Source: Chitinophagaceae bacterium (GTDB taxonomy: Bacteria; Bacteroidota; Bacteroidia; Chitinophagales; Chitinophagaceae). Taken from it: DNA of 38,291 bases. The DNA is taken from positions 1 through 38,291 of the forward strand of contig CANJQU010000033.1 of the NCBI GenBank assembly GCA_947476485.1, read 5' to 3'. Numbering within the stretch: the stretch's first letter is position 1; every line of letters starts with the position of its first letter. Positions 1 to 8,705 of the stretch are shown piece after piece. The translations under genes were made by a program, and so were the position numbers. The notes beneath the pieces are model-generated. The model was given only the letters and a program-made list of their open reading frames with translations, did no database searches and had not been told where the DNA came from.

Positions 1-134
1 ATGGAACAAATATAATAGATAAAGGTTAAAGGGGTAAATGGTGAAAAGGTTAATTAGTTAATTAAGGTGAAACTTAGAATTTAAGTCGAAGATCGCTCAC
101 ACATGTTACAAATCACTAATCAACTTCGACTACA

Positions 135-163
135 ACTTATCACTTATCAACTTATCACCTATC
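135..163. repeat. Degenerate heptanucleotide repeat
   Basis: Four near-copies of ACTTATC/ACCTATC lie head to tail with one extra base between the second and third. They sit in the non-coding, AT-rich stretch before the first gene. Looser 7-8 base units built on GGTTAA and GGTGAAA occur at about 20-70. Similar period-7 runs occur at 11090-11117 and 36915-36928. No gene is visible in 1-217. Confidence 0.6.
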
Positions 164-217
164 CCGCTACCTACTAATTGCTATTTTATATATTTTTACT
201 TCCCTAAAATCAAACCG

Positions 218-1243
218 ATGAAAAAATTTATACGTTTTGTGGTTGTCCTGCTGCTCATAGTTGCAGCGGCCCTTATTATTTTAATGTTTGTTGAGCCCAC
301 GGAAGTGGTGGTAACGCGATCCATAGTAATAAAGGCTCCTAAAGAAGCTGTTTTCGAACAGATCGTTATGTTCAAAAACTGGCCAACATGGGATCCATGG
401 GAGCGAATGGACTCCGGAAAAATGAAAAGGACTTTGTATGGTACTGACGGTACACCCGGCAGTGGCTACACATGGGAAGGCGACAAAACCGGCGCAGGCG
501 ATATGAGGGACAGCGCCGTAAATGGCACAGACCTACTGTACAAGCTCACATTCACTAAGCCAAACACAGGCAGCGCCTGGGGCCACATCAAGGCCGAAGA
601 TACCGCCGGCATGACAAAAGTGACCTGGACGTGCAACATGCACTTCGGCATGCCGCTTAACGCTATGCTGTTATTCATGAATATGGATAAGATGCTCGGC
701 CCCGATTTCGAAAATGGACTGAACAATTTAAAAACAAACCTCGAAAGCAATACGCCTGCTGCAGCTAGCTCTGAAATAACCGAAGTTGATTATGCTGCGC
801 ATACTTTTCAGGGAATACGCAAAGTGGTTGACATCAGTAATATGGACAACTTCTCTAAGTTCTTCATGGAGGCTTATGGTACGCTCGGCAAGTCTGTTGG
901 TGCTAAGATCAATGGCCCGGCAGTTGCTATTACCTATAACTGGGACACTGTAAAAAAACAGGCAGATGTATATGCTGCTATGCCGGTTTCGGACACTACG
1001 CTGCGGGTACAAGGCACTACATTTGTACAGGTGCCTGCTGCCAAAGCCGCGGTGTTTGTCCTGAAAGGAGGCTATGCCACTTCAAAATTCATGGACGCAC
1101 ATGCTGCGCTCGGAAAATATATGGCCACGAAGGGACATACTCCCGGTTTGATCATTGAAGAATATACCATCGGTCAGAGCGGCCCTCATGGCGAGCCGGA
1201 CAGCAACAAATGGGTAACGAACATCTACTACCTGATCAAGTAG
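218..1243 (+). CDS. Membrane-anchored SRPBCC / GyrI-like two-domain protein
   Basis: A 341-residue protein with one N-terminal hydrophobic segment (about residues 5-25). An SRPBCC (polyketide-cyclase/START-like) ligand-binding fold follows at about 30-175, with the typical opening IVIKAPKEAVFEQI and a NWPTWDPW segment. The last ~150 residues resemble a GyrI-like effector-binding domain. The family presumably binds a hydrophobic small molecule; the ligand is unknown. The N-terminal segment suggests anchoring on the outer face of the inner membrane. The gene stands alone and is followed by a good intrinsic terminator at 1301-1337. The ATG start gives the membrane segment immediately and is well supported. 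Confidence is high for the domain architecture and low for the biological role. Confidence 0.85.
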   Translation: MKKFIRFVVVLLLIVAAALIILMFVEPTEVVVTRSIVIKAPKEAVFEQIVMFKNWPTWDPWERMDSGKMKRTLYGTDGTPGSGYTWEGDKTGAGDMRDSAVNGTDLLYKLTFTKPNTGSAWGHIKAEDTAGMTKVTWTCNMHFGMPLNAMLLFMNMDKMLGPDFENGLNNLKTNLESNTPAAASSEITEVDYAAHTFQGIRKVVDISNMDNFSKFFMEAYGTLGKSVGAKINGPAVAITYNWDTVKKQADVYAAMPVSDTTLRVQGTTFVQVPAAKAAVFVLKGGYATSKFMDAHAALGKYMATKGHTPGLIIEEYTIGQSGPHGEPDSNKWVTNIYYLIK

Positions 1244-1300
1244 CACGCTTTTGCCGGAAGCTCCGTGCCTCTGGTTTCTGGATTTTTAATATCGGAATTT

Positions 1301-1337
1301 GAAAAAGCCATCTTTACAATGTATCGATGGCTTTTTC
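1301..1337 (+). terminator. Intrinsic terminator after the SRPBCC gene
   Basis: Perfect 12-bp inverted repeat GAAAAAGCCATC / GATGGCTTTTTC around a 13-base loop. The right arm carries the T-tract. It lies 57 bases after the stop codon of the SRPBCC gene. Confidence 0.8.
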
Positions 1338-1433
1338 GTTATTATGGGAATCTCCCTTTATTTTTGCGCGCCAGAGGAACGTTTATAGAATAAATTCTGC
1401 CAGGTTGCGAAGTTATTTTTCTTTTTTTCAAGA

Positions 1434-1471
1434 CTTAAAATCTGCGAATATTGAAATATTTTAAGATTTTA
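1434..1471. promoter_or_regulatory. Mutually exclusive stem arms upstream of the glycosyltransferase
   Basis: The left arm CTTAAAAT (1434-1441) can pair with ATTTTAAG (1458-1465). The overlapping left arm TAAAATCT (1436-1443) can pair with AGATTTTA (1464-1471). The two 8-bp pairings share bases and exclude each other. The rest of 1338-1588 holds no gene and no clear TAnnTTTG box. The AT-rich composition makes chance pairing quite possible. Confidence 0.25.
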
Positions 1472-1588
1472 CAACGCCGAAAAAGTGGAAAAGAACAAGT
1501 AAATTGGTGGAATTTATTTTATCATCGTTCCGTAAGTTATCTTAGCGGGCGATGGTTTGAATATTGACATTTTGATTTTTGAATTTGA

Positions 1589-3538
1589 ATGAAGTTATCA
1601 GTAATTATTGTCAACTATAATGTGAAGTACTTTCTCGAGGTATGCCTGCATTCTTTACTGAAGGCGGCGGCGGGAATTGATACCGAAGTGATAGTGGTTG
1701 ACAATAATTCCAGCGATGACAGTTGCGCAATGGTGCGCGAGCGGTTTCCATCGGTTAAAATAATAGAGAACAAAGACAACAAGGGCTTCTCAAAAGCCAA
1801 CAACCAGGGCGTAGCCATAGCCAAAGGCGAGTACATACTATTCCTTAACCCGGATACCGTAATGCCGGAGGATTTCTTTGCCAGGACCCTCACTTACATG
1901 GACACCCACCCCGAAGCCGGAGCAATTGGCCCCCGCCTCATTGATGGCAAAGGTCAGTTCGCACCAGACTCTAAAAAATCTTATCCTTCACTCTCGGTAG
2001 CCATATTCAAAACAACGGGAATCAATAAGTTATTCAAAAAATCTGCTTACTTCAATAAATACTACGCCGTGCACGTGGGCGAGCACGAAACCGCAGCAGT
2101 CGATGTGCTCTCCGGTTGCTGCATGATGGTGCGCCGGTCGGCAATGGATAAGGCCGGGGGCGCTTTTGATGAAGACTATTTCATGTATTGCGAAGATGTG
2201 GACCTGTCTTATCGTATAGAGAAAGCTGGCTATAAGAATATTTATTTTCCCGAGGCCGACCTGATACACTACAAAGGCGAGAGCACCCGCAAAATGACCC
2301 TCTCATACGTCCGCATCTTCAATGAAGCGCTCGTCACATTTGTAAAAAAACACTATACAAAGAAAGAGGCCAGCATGTTTGTCTTCTTCATCAACGCCGG
2401 CATTGTGCTGCGCGCTATCCTGGGTACAGTTAAGCGTGCACTCAAAATTCTGCACATGCCGCTGTTCGATGCACTGATCCTGCTGCTTACCCTGTGGGGC
2501 ATAAAAAATTTCTGGGTATCAGAAGTAAAAAACATCATGCCTATTGCTCCGGGCGTGGTCTATGCCACCTTCCCCGTATACATCGGGCTTTGGTTGTTGT
2601 CTTTATATCTCAATGGCGCCTACGATCCGCCTTACCGCGCCCTCAAGGTAACCCGCGGAATGATCATCGGCACAGTGGCAATACTGGCTTACTATGGTTT
2701 GTTACCCCCTGAATACCGCTATTCCAGGGCCATCATCATATTCTCCGGATTTGCCGGAACCGTAGCCTTGCTTGGCCTGCACGAGATATTATACCGCATG
2801 GGCATATTGAAATTTATCCCCTACGACAAACTGCCCCGCAAAGCCATCATCGTTGCCAATGAAGCTGCCTACAAACAGACAGCAGACATATTGCAAAAGG
2901 TACACTATGCGCCGGAGCTATCCGGCCGCATCAGCCCTTCCACCGATGCAACCAATGCCCTCGCTACATTGCCCGAAATGAAGCAACTGCTCTACACAAC
3001 CGGCGTGAATGAAGTAATATTCTGCATCAACGGGCTCACCTATACCAATGTTTTTAAGCAGATGCAGCATTGCGGTAAAAATTACGAATACAAAATACAT
3101 ATAGTTGGAAGCCAAAGCTTTGTGGGCAGCAATTCTAGTAGCACTTCTGGCGATCTGTACACCATAGACAGCCGCTTTAACCTGTCCGACTTCGCCCAGG
3201 TGCGCAATAAACGCATTGTAGATATGGGTGCTGCATTGTTATTCCTGCTCACATTTCCTTTCACGTTTTTCAGGGTAAGGAAGCCCGGTAAGTTCTTTAT
3301 TAATTGTATCAAAGTGCTCGCAGGTGCCCGTAGCTGGGTCGGCTATGCTGATGGACCGGCCAACTACCTGCCGGTCATTAAGAAAGGGATCATACATCCC
3401 TACAACATACTCACCGGATACGAACCTGGCCCCGAAGTAAAAGCAAGGATCAATGAAGCTTATGCCCAGCATTACTCCCCGGGCGCCGATATCACCTTAT
3501 TGTTGAAAAATTACAGGTACCTCGGTGGGGTAAACTAA
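1589..3538 (+). CDS. GT2 glycosyltransferase fused to a membrane / sugar-transferase-like module
   Basis: A 649-residue protein. Residues 1-250 are a GT-A family 2 glycosyltransferase (rhamnosyltransferase/WbbL-like): an opening LSVIIVNYN, VIVVDNNSSDD near 35-44, LFLNPDTVMP near 92-101 and EDVDLSYR near 210. Several hydrophobic segments follow at about 265-400. Next comes a soluble region resembling the nucleotide-binding part of polyprenyl-phosphate hexose-1-phosphate transferases. The C-terminus (about 540-649) parallels the WcaJ/Bac_transf family, with KRIVDMGAALLFLL and an INCIKVLAGARSWVG segment where those enzymes have LINVLKGDMSLVGPRP. The catalytic Asp-Glu pair expected before that motif is not evident, so this part may be non-catalytic. 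A role in surface polysaccharide synthesis at the inner membrane is likely. Its stop overlaps the stop of the convergent channel gene. Confidence 0.85.
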   Translation: MKLSVIIVNYNVKYFLEVCLHSLLKAAAGIDTEVIVVDNNSSDDSCAMVRERFPSVKIIENKDNKGFSKANNQGVAIAKGEYILFLNPDTVMPEDFFARTLTYMDTHPEAGAIGPRLIDGKGQFAPDSKKSYPSLSVAIFKTTGINKLFKKSAYFNKYYAVHVGEHETAAVDVLSGCCMMVRRSAMDKAGGAFDEDYFMYCEDVDLSYRIEKAGYKNIYFPEADLIHYKGESTRKMTLSYVRIFNEALVTFVKKHYTKKEASMFVFFINAGIVLRAILGTVKRALKILHMPLFDALILLLTLWGIKNFWVSEVKNIMPIAPGVVYATFPVYIGLWLLSLYLNGAYDPPYRALKVTRGMIIGTVAILAYYGLLPPEYRYSRAIIIFSGFAGTVALLGLHEILYRMGILKFIPYDKLPRKAIIVANEAAYKQTADILQKVHYAPELSGRISPSTDATNALATLPEMKQLLYTTGVNEVIFCINGLTYTNVFKQMQHCGKNYEYKIHIVGSQSFVGSNSSSTSGDLYTIDSRFNLSDFAQVRNKRIVDMGAALLFLLTFPFTFFRVRKPGKFFINCIKVLAGARSWVGYADGPANYLPVIKKGIIHPYNILTGYEPGPEVKARINEAYAQHYSPGADITLLLKNYRYLGGVN

Positions 3539-4851
3539 TGTTGTTGCTGTTTTATCCGCTCCGCTACCATTGTCTGGATGTGCTGTTCAAAGTCGGGATA
3601 ATCGGCGATAACACGGTCGAATGAAGCCTTATTCAATGAGTAAAGATCACAATATCCTACCGCCCTTATGGTGGCATTTCTCGGCTGTTTCAGCAGCAGG
3701 GCGATCTCACCAAAGAATCCCCCTTCTTTGATAGTTGCATAAACGTGGCGCCCGTCTTTAGAAAGCACCTCTACTGCCCCCTTATTGATAAAGAACATCT
3801 CATCGCCTATATCTCCGTGTGTGCAGATAGAATCCCCCGGAGCAAAAAGGCACGGCTTCAGATAAACCAATATCTCCTTGATCATCGCCGGATCTGCATC
3901 TTTAAACATGGGCACTTTTTCAATTATATTTTTATTCAGGAAAAGTGCAAACTCATACCTGAACGACTCCGGAAGCTCTGATAATACTACCGCATCATCA
4001 TATCCACGACGTGTAGACCATAGGTAATGGTAGTAATGATGCACCCTGTCTACCAGGTCTTTAGGCATCTTTTTTGATTTCATATAGTTATCAACACGGT
4101 CCACACGCTCGCGGTGCCGGGTTTTTACTATATCAATGTTGGTAAGTAACGTGGAAATATTCGCAATGATATACCCAAAAGAGCCTGCTCCCGTAAGCTG
4201 AGCAAAAATGGTGTACACCAGTTCTATAGTCTTATCCTTATTGGGGGTAATATCCCCGTAACCTATGGTGGTCACTGTTGTTGTGCACCAGTACAATGCC
4301 AATATGTAGGCATGCAGCAGGTGCGGATCGGAATTCATATGCTGTATCTTCATCCACCCCAGCGCCAGCCAGTGCATGAACAACACCAGGAAGTAGACGA
4401 AGAAAATAAGTCGCATTACCGCGTTGTTCAGCTTTATTTTGAATTCCCAGGTAGCCTGGAAGCTCATCACGCGAAATATTTTACACAGCCGGAACGCGCA
4501 TAGCAGCATCGCAAAACCAAAATTGCCGACACTCATAAAAAAGAGTTCAAAAGGCACCGCCGCCAGCAGATCCGGCACAAACCAGCTTTTCAGGTAATCC
4601 CATGCTATTATCTGGCGACTGTGCCCTGCATGTATCTGCTGCGGTGACGGTTGCCTGAAACGGATAACAATATCAGCAATAAAAACACAGGAGGTAAACA
4701 AATTCAAAGTAAGCAGAAAGTTCACCGGTGGATGATGAGTGATCAGCTCATAAGGTATCTCGAACGCGAGATAAGTAGCCAGCACAGACAACGCAATATC
4801 CCAGACGAAGACTACGTCAGTAATTTGTTTATTACGTTTCGTATGAGGCAT
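3535..4851 (-). CDS. Cyclic-nucleotide-binding voltage-gated-type potassium channel
   Basis: A 438-residue six-helix channel. Hydrophobic segments S1-S5 lie at about 12-165. The pore helix and selectivity filter TTVTTIGYGD are at 191-200, followed by S6 at about 210-238 and a charged C-linker. A cyclic-nucleotide-binding domain spans about 325-438 and includes GDIGDEMFFI, FFGEIALLL and RNATIRA, the phosphate-binding-cassette signature with its Arg. TIGYGD predicts K+ selectivity. The S4-like stretch RLCKIFRVMSF has few regularly spaced positive charges, so strong voltage gating is doubtful. The gene converges with the glycosyltransferase, sharing four bases at the stops. The 207-base gap to uvrC is the likely divergent promoter region. 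The ligand (cAMP or cGMP) cannot be told from sequence. Confidence 0.9.
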   Translation of the reverse strand: MPHTKRNKQITDVVFVWDIALSVLATYLAFEIPYELITHHPPVNFLLTLNLFTSCVFIADIVIRFRQPSPQQIHAGHSRQIIAWDYLKSWFVPDLLAAVPFELFFMSVGNFGFAMLLCAFRLCKIFRVMSFQATWEFKIKLNNAVMRLIFFVYFLVLFMHWLALGWMKIQHMNSDPHLLHAYILALYWCTTTVTTIGYGDITPNKDKTIELVYTIFAQLTGAGSFGYIIANISTLLTNIDIVKTRHRERVDRVDNYMKSKKMPKDLVDRVHHYYHYLWSTRRGYDDAVVLSELPESFRYEFALFLNKNIIEKVPMFKDADPAMIKEILVYLKPCLFAPGDSICTHGDIGDEMFFINKGAVEVLSKDGRHVYATIKEGGFFGEIALLLKQPRNATIRAVGYCDLYSLNKASFDRVIADYPDFEQHIQTMVAERIKQQQH

Positions 4852-5058
4852 AGTTATCCTTTATCAAAAATGCATTAGTGCCCAATTTACCACTTCATTA
4901 CGGAAATGAAAAATTTTACAAACAGATTGATACTCAATAACTCACAGACTTAGTGCCGCATCCCGGCCTCAGACAAAAAATAAGGACCTGCGAACCTCCG
5001 TTATCCCTCACCGACTTACCGCGTACGACTTTAGACTATTTCGTATTTTTACGGAATA

Positions 5059-6882
5059 ATGACCCGCGAAGAATTCTCTAAAATACTGCAATCCATACCT
5101 CACCAGCCGGGCTGCTATAAATACTACAGCAGGGAGAACGAACTCCTCTATGTAGGCAAGGCCAAAGACCTGCGCAAGCGCGTATCCTCCTACTTCAATA
5201 AAACCGTAGACAACTTTAAGACACGCAAGCTTGTCAGCCTCATACATGCGCTTGATTTCACCGTCACAGACTCGGAGCATGATGCCTTCCTGCTGGAGAA
5301 CTCGCTTATAAAACACTACCAGCCGCGCTTCAATATCTCGCTCAAGGACGATAAGTCTTACCCGTTTATCGTTATCAAGAAAGAACCGTTCCCCCGCGTT
5401 TTCTTCACCCGCCGGGTCATTAAAGACGGTTCCGAATACCTCGGCCCGTTCACCGGCCTCATGCGCGTGAAAGAGCTGTTGGAACTGGTAAAACAAAATA
5501 TCCCGCTCCGCACTTGCAACCTCAACCTCACCGACTACAACATAAAGCGTGGCAAGTTCAAGGTGTGCCTGGAGTACCACCTGGGCAACTGCAACGGCCC
5601 GTGCCAGGGCTTCCAGACGGAGGAAGACTATAAACTGAACCTGCAGCAGGTGCGCCACGTCCTCAAAGGCAACATAGGCGATGTAATAAAACACCTCAAA
5701 GAAGAGATGACTGCCTATGCAGCTAACCTGCAGTTCGAGAAAGCGCAGATCGTAAAGAAAAAGATAGAATCACTCCATAGCTACCAGTCCAAAAGCACTG
5801 TGGTAAACCCCCGGCTGGACAGCATGGACGTAGCATCTATACTGCAGGACGAAGAACACTTTTATGTCAACTACATGATGATCACGGGCGGCAGCGTCAT
5901 ACACTCCAATACCATACAGATAGAGAAGTATATAGAAGAGGAAGAAGACAGCGATGTGCTCTCCCTTGCCCTCGACAACCTCATGGAGCGCTACCAGAGC
6001 CTCGCCCGCGAGGTAGTAGTGCCCGTACCGGTAGATGTTACCGACCCCACCATAAAGGTGACCATACCCAGGGCCGGCGATAAAAAGCACCTATTAGATC
6101 TCAGTATAAAAAATGCCGGGATCTTTATGCAGGATATGCGCAAGAAAAGCACCCTGCTGCTGGGTGAGAAGAGCAAGGCCAACAATATGCAGGTGCTCGA
6201 AGAACTGCAGGAGGCCCTGCAACTATCAGAGATACCTGTGCATATAGAGTGCTTCGATAACTCCAACTTCCAGGGCTCCTACCCTGTCGCCGCCATGGTG
6301 TGCTTCAGGAACGGGCTGGCCGCCAACAAAGAGTACCGCCACTACCACATAAAAACGGTGCAGGGCATCAATGATTTTGCATCTATGAGCGAGGTCGTCT
6401 ACCGCCGCTACAAGCGCCTGATGGACGAGCAGCAGCCACTGCCTCAACTGGTGATCATAGACGGTGGCAAGGGCCAGCTCAGCGCCGCAATGGAGAGCAT
6501 AGAGCGGCTGGGGCTCACCGGCCGCATGACCCTCGTGGGCCTGGCCAAGCGCGAGGAGTCCATCTTCTTCCCTACCGACACCGAACCAATACAGCTTTCC
6601 TTCTCCGCCCCCGCCCACCTGCTCGTCCGCCGCATCCGCGACGAGGTGCACCGCTTCGGCATCACCTTCCACCGCCAGGTGCGCAGCAAGGGCACTATAA
6701 AGAATGAGCTGGAAGACATCCCCGGCATAGGCGAAAGCACTGCTACCCTGCTCCTCAAAGAATTCCGCTCCGTAAAAAACATTAAGACCCTCACTGAGCG
6801 TGAACTCACCAAGGTTATCGGGGCATCGAAAGCGAGAGTGGTGTGGGATTATTTTAATCCGAAGGAAAAGGAAATTGAGTAG
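5059..6882 (+). CDS. uvrC: UvrABC excinuclease subunit C
   Basis: A 607-residue protein of normal length for UvrC, the dual-incision nuclease of nucleotide excision repair. The N-terminal GIY-YIG nuclease (about 14-95) carries YVGKAKDLRKRV with Arg39 and DAFLLENSLIKHYQPRFN with Glu80, the predicted 3'-incision residues. A Cys cluster lies at about 160-185 (CNL, CLEYHLGNCNGPC). The UVR motif that binds UvrB is at about 205-240. The C-terminal RNase H-like 5'-incision domain begins near 390 with HIECFDNSNFQG and VIIDGGKGQL. A helix-hairpin-helix pair (LEDIPGIGESTATLLL) ends the protein. It is monocistronic with its own divergent upstream region. The domain order and motifs leave no doubt. Confidence 0.97.
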   Translation: MTREEFSKILQSIPHQPGCYKYYSRENELLYVGKAKDLRKRVSSYFNKTVDNFKTRKLVSLIHALDFTVTDSEHDAFLLENSLIKHYQPRFNISLKDDKSYPFIVIKKEPFPRVFFTRRVIKDGSEYLGPFTGLMRVKELLELVKQNIPLRTCNLNLTDYNIKRGKFKVCLEYHLGNCNGPCQGFQTEEDYKLNLQQVRHVLKGNIGDVIKHLKEEMTAYAANLQFEKAQIVKKKIESLHSYQSKSTVVNPRLDSMDVASILQDEEHFYVNYMMITGGSVIHSNTIQIEKYIEEEEDSDVLSLALDNLMERYQSLAREVVVPVPVDVTDPTIKVTIPRAGDKKHLLDLSIKNAGIFMQDMRKKSTLLLGEKSKANNMQVLEELQEALQLSEIPVHIECFDNSNFQGSYPVAAMVCFRNGLAANKEYRHYHIKTVQGINDFASMSEVVYRRYKRLMDEQQPLPQLVIIDGGKGQLSAAMESIERLGLTGRMTLVGLAKREESIFFPTDTEPIQLSFSAPAHLLVRRIRDEVHRFGITFHRQVRSKGTIKNELEDIPGIGESTATLLLKEFRSVKNIKTLTERELTKVIGASKARVVWDYFNPKEKEIE

Positions 6883-6902
6883 AACGGAAGCCTAAAGGAG
6901 TA

Positions 6903-7064
6903 GTCATGGTGAGCCCCGCCGAACCATGACATGCTGAGAATGAGCACTCAGCTTAATAGAGCGACTGCCGAAAAAGTAATCTTGGTGAGCCTTTACGCAA
7001 GTAACCGCGCTACGCGCTCGAAAGGCTAAAAGTAAAAGTCATGGCAGCGTAGTCGAACCATTAC
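6903..7064. repeat. Cluster of imperfect intergenic palindromes
   Basis: The 682-base gap after uvrC has no credible gene. At 6903-6930 GTCATGGT and ACCATGAC form a perfect 8-bp stem around GAGCCCCGCCGA. At 7038-7064 a degenerate second copy appears (GTCATGG / CCATTAC around a TCGAA-containing loop). Between them lie GCTGAG/CTCAGC (6933-6952), AGCCTTT/AAAGGCT (6988-7027) and CGCG-CTA-CGCG (7006-7016). The GTCATGGTGAGCC...CGAACCATGAC pattern resembles dispersed REP-like intergenic elements (recalled, not checked). In the remainder, 7065-7552, I see only a 5-bp hairpin at 7379-7392. Confidence 0.55.
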
Positions 7065-7552
7065 CCGCCGGGAACAGTGCAAAAGCCGAATTGAAATTCT
7101 TTCTCCCAACCTCCTCACCCCATCATCTCCAGTGGCAGTACCACGCTTCATCAAGGAACAACAATTCACCAAAACACAAGTAAATTGCAACATCTCACTA
7201 TATTGTCTGCCCCCTGCGCGTACTTTCTATTAGTTGTATACGCACATCACACACACCATTATTTGTCCGTTTAATCTTCGTTGCAATCCTACCATGTAGC
7301 CAGGTTAGTTTTAGGTAATATGGAGTGCTCCGATAGGAGCTACCGCTTTGTAGAAAATAACATTTCATGTAAATATATGCCCGGTAGCGGGCTAACCAAA
7401 TTCTCGTTTTACGTTGCGCATAACAATAATAAGGTCGCGATAAAACATGCGGGTACCCGGTAGGTTTCAAGCGAGCATCAATCGGAGCCCCTTAGCGGTT
7501 GGCCTACGAGTTTGTAACACAATTACCTGCATGTGGCACAATATTTTATGGC

Positions 7553-7560
7553 TAAATTTG
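7553..7560 (+). promoter_or_regulatory. TAnnTTTG -7 box before the permease gene
   Basis: TAAATTTG matches the Bacteroidota -7 consensus exactly and ends four bases before the ATG. This implies a leaderless or very short-leader transcript. No convincing -33 TTTG is found at the right spacing. Confidence 0.5.
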
Positions 7561-7564
7561 CATA

Positions 7565-8614
7565 ATGCAAATACAATCCGTTAAGATCATACGTGGTTTG
7601 CTTTTCCTGTTCCTTTTGGGTGGCGGGCTATACCTCGCAAAGAGTTTTCTCGTCCCCGTCACATTTGCAGCATTGCTGGCCATGCTGCTTACCCCTGTTT
7701 CTATCCGCATAGAAAAGAAAGGCATCAATAAAGCCGTTGCCGCGCTCGCATGCACATTATTGTTTCTATTGCTTATTGCAGTTGTCATTGCACTGCTGTC
7801 GTGGCAGGTCGCCGGTTTTGCGCAGGATGCCGACAAGGTAATTGCCGAACTCAATAAAATACCCGGCAACGTCCAGGAATACATCCAGGCCCACCTTGGC
7901 ATCCCGGTATCTCAGCAGCAGCAAATGATAAAAGGACAGGGTACGGGGGTCGGCGCCCGCATAGCCGCTGTTGCCGGCTCAGCATTCTCTTTTATCGGTT
8001 CATCGCTGCTGGTAGTCATTTACCTGTTCCTGTTTATCTATTACCGCACCCACCTGGAGGCCTTTATCCTCAAGCTGGTGGCAGAGGGCAACCGGGAGCG
8101 CACAAAAAAAATAATAGTCTCCGGCAGTGGCGTAGCCCAGCAATATATCACCGGCCTGGCCATGATGATAGGCCTGCTATGGGTCATGTACGGCATCGGC
8201 TTCTCCATCATAGGCATCCGCCACGCACTGCTTTTTGCGGTGCTCTGTGGCTTGCTGGAGATCATGCCCTATGTAGGCAATCTTGCCGGCTGCTCCCTCA
8301 CTGCAGTTATGGCATATACACAGGGCGGCAGCAGCATGGCCCTCTGGGTGCTCGCGGTCTATGCCGTTGTGCAATTCACACAAACCTATCTGTTGGAGCC
8401 GCTTGTGGTTGGCGCAAGGGTCAGTATCAATCCCCTTTGCACCATCATGGTCATCATAGTTGGCGAAATGGTCTGGGGCATTCCCGGTCTTATGCTGGCC
8501 ATACCATTGCTTGCCATTGTAAAAATAATCTGCGACAATATCCCGGCACTGCAGCCCTATGGCTTTCTGATCGGTGAGGTAAAGCACCGGCAGAAAAAAA
8601 TAAAGGTCACTTAG
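7565..8614 (+). CDS. AI-2E family transporter (PerM/YdiK-like permease)
   Basis: A 349-residue polytopic inner-membrane protein, the usual size for the AI-2E transporter family (PF01594). It has two N-terminal helices (about 8-28, 32-50) and a third at 60-80. A periplasmic or soluble segment follows (about 85-135), then a helical C-terminal half with the family pattern GLLEIMPYVGN and a GIPGLMLAIPLLAIVKII segment near the end. The name reflects a proposed role in exporting autoinducer-2 by E. coli TqsA; most members have unknown substrates, and sodium/proton antiport has been shown for some. It is preceded by a near-leaderless -7 box. The last ~117 bases of this gene occur again, diverged but with the protein sequence largely kept, at 10316-10432. 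Confidence 0.9.
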   Translation: MQIQSVKIIRGLLFLFLLGGGLYLAKSFLVPVTFAALLAMLLTPVSIRIEKKGINKAVAALACTLLFLLLIAVVIALLSWQVAGFAQDADKVIAELNKIPGNVQEYIQAHLGIPVSQQQQMIKGQGTGVGARIAAVAGSAFSFIGSSLLVVIYLFLFIYYRTHLEAFILKLVAEGNRERTKKIIVSGSGVAQQYITGLAMMIGLLWVMYGIGFSIIGIRHALLFAVLCGLLEIMPYVGNLAGCSLTAVMAYTQGGSSMALWVLAVYAVVQFTQTYLLEPLVVGARVSINPLCTIMVIIVGEMVWGIPGLMLAIPLLAIVKIICDNIPALQPYGFLIGEVKHRQKKIKVT

Positions 8615-8705
8615 CCCAGGCAGCCGCTCATTTTGACCTGCAATCCGAATGCCATCTGTTTCGTAGTTACAATCCGAATGCAAATGTTTAAGACATGTAA
8701 ACGGC

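Noticed and set aside
7198-7470. Reverse-strand open frame of 90 codons after uvrC, with a 60-codon forward frame inside
   Set aside because: Atypical composition, no recognisable domain or promoter, and both strands open in the same place in a palindrome-rich spacer.
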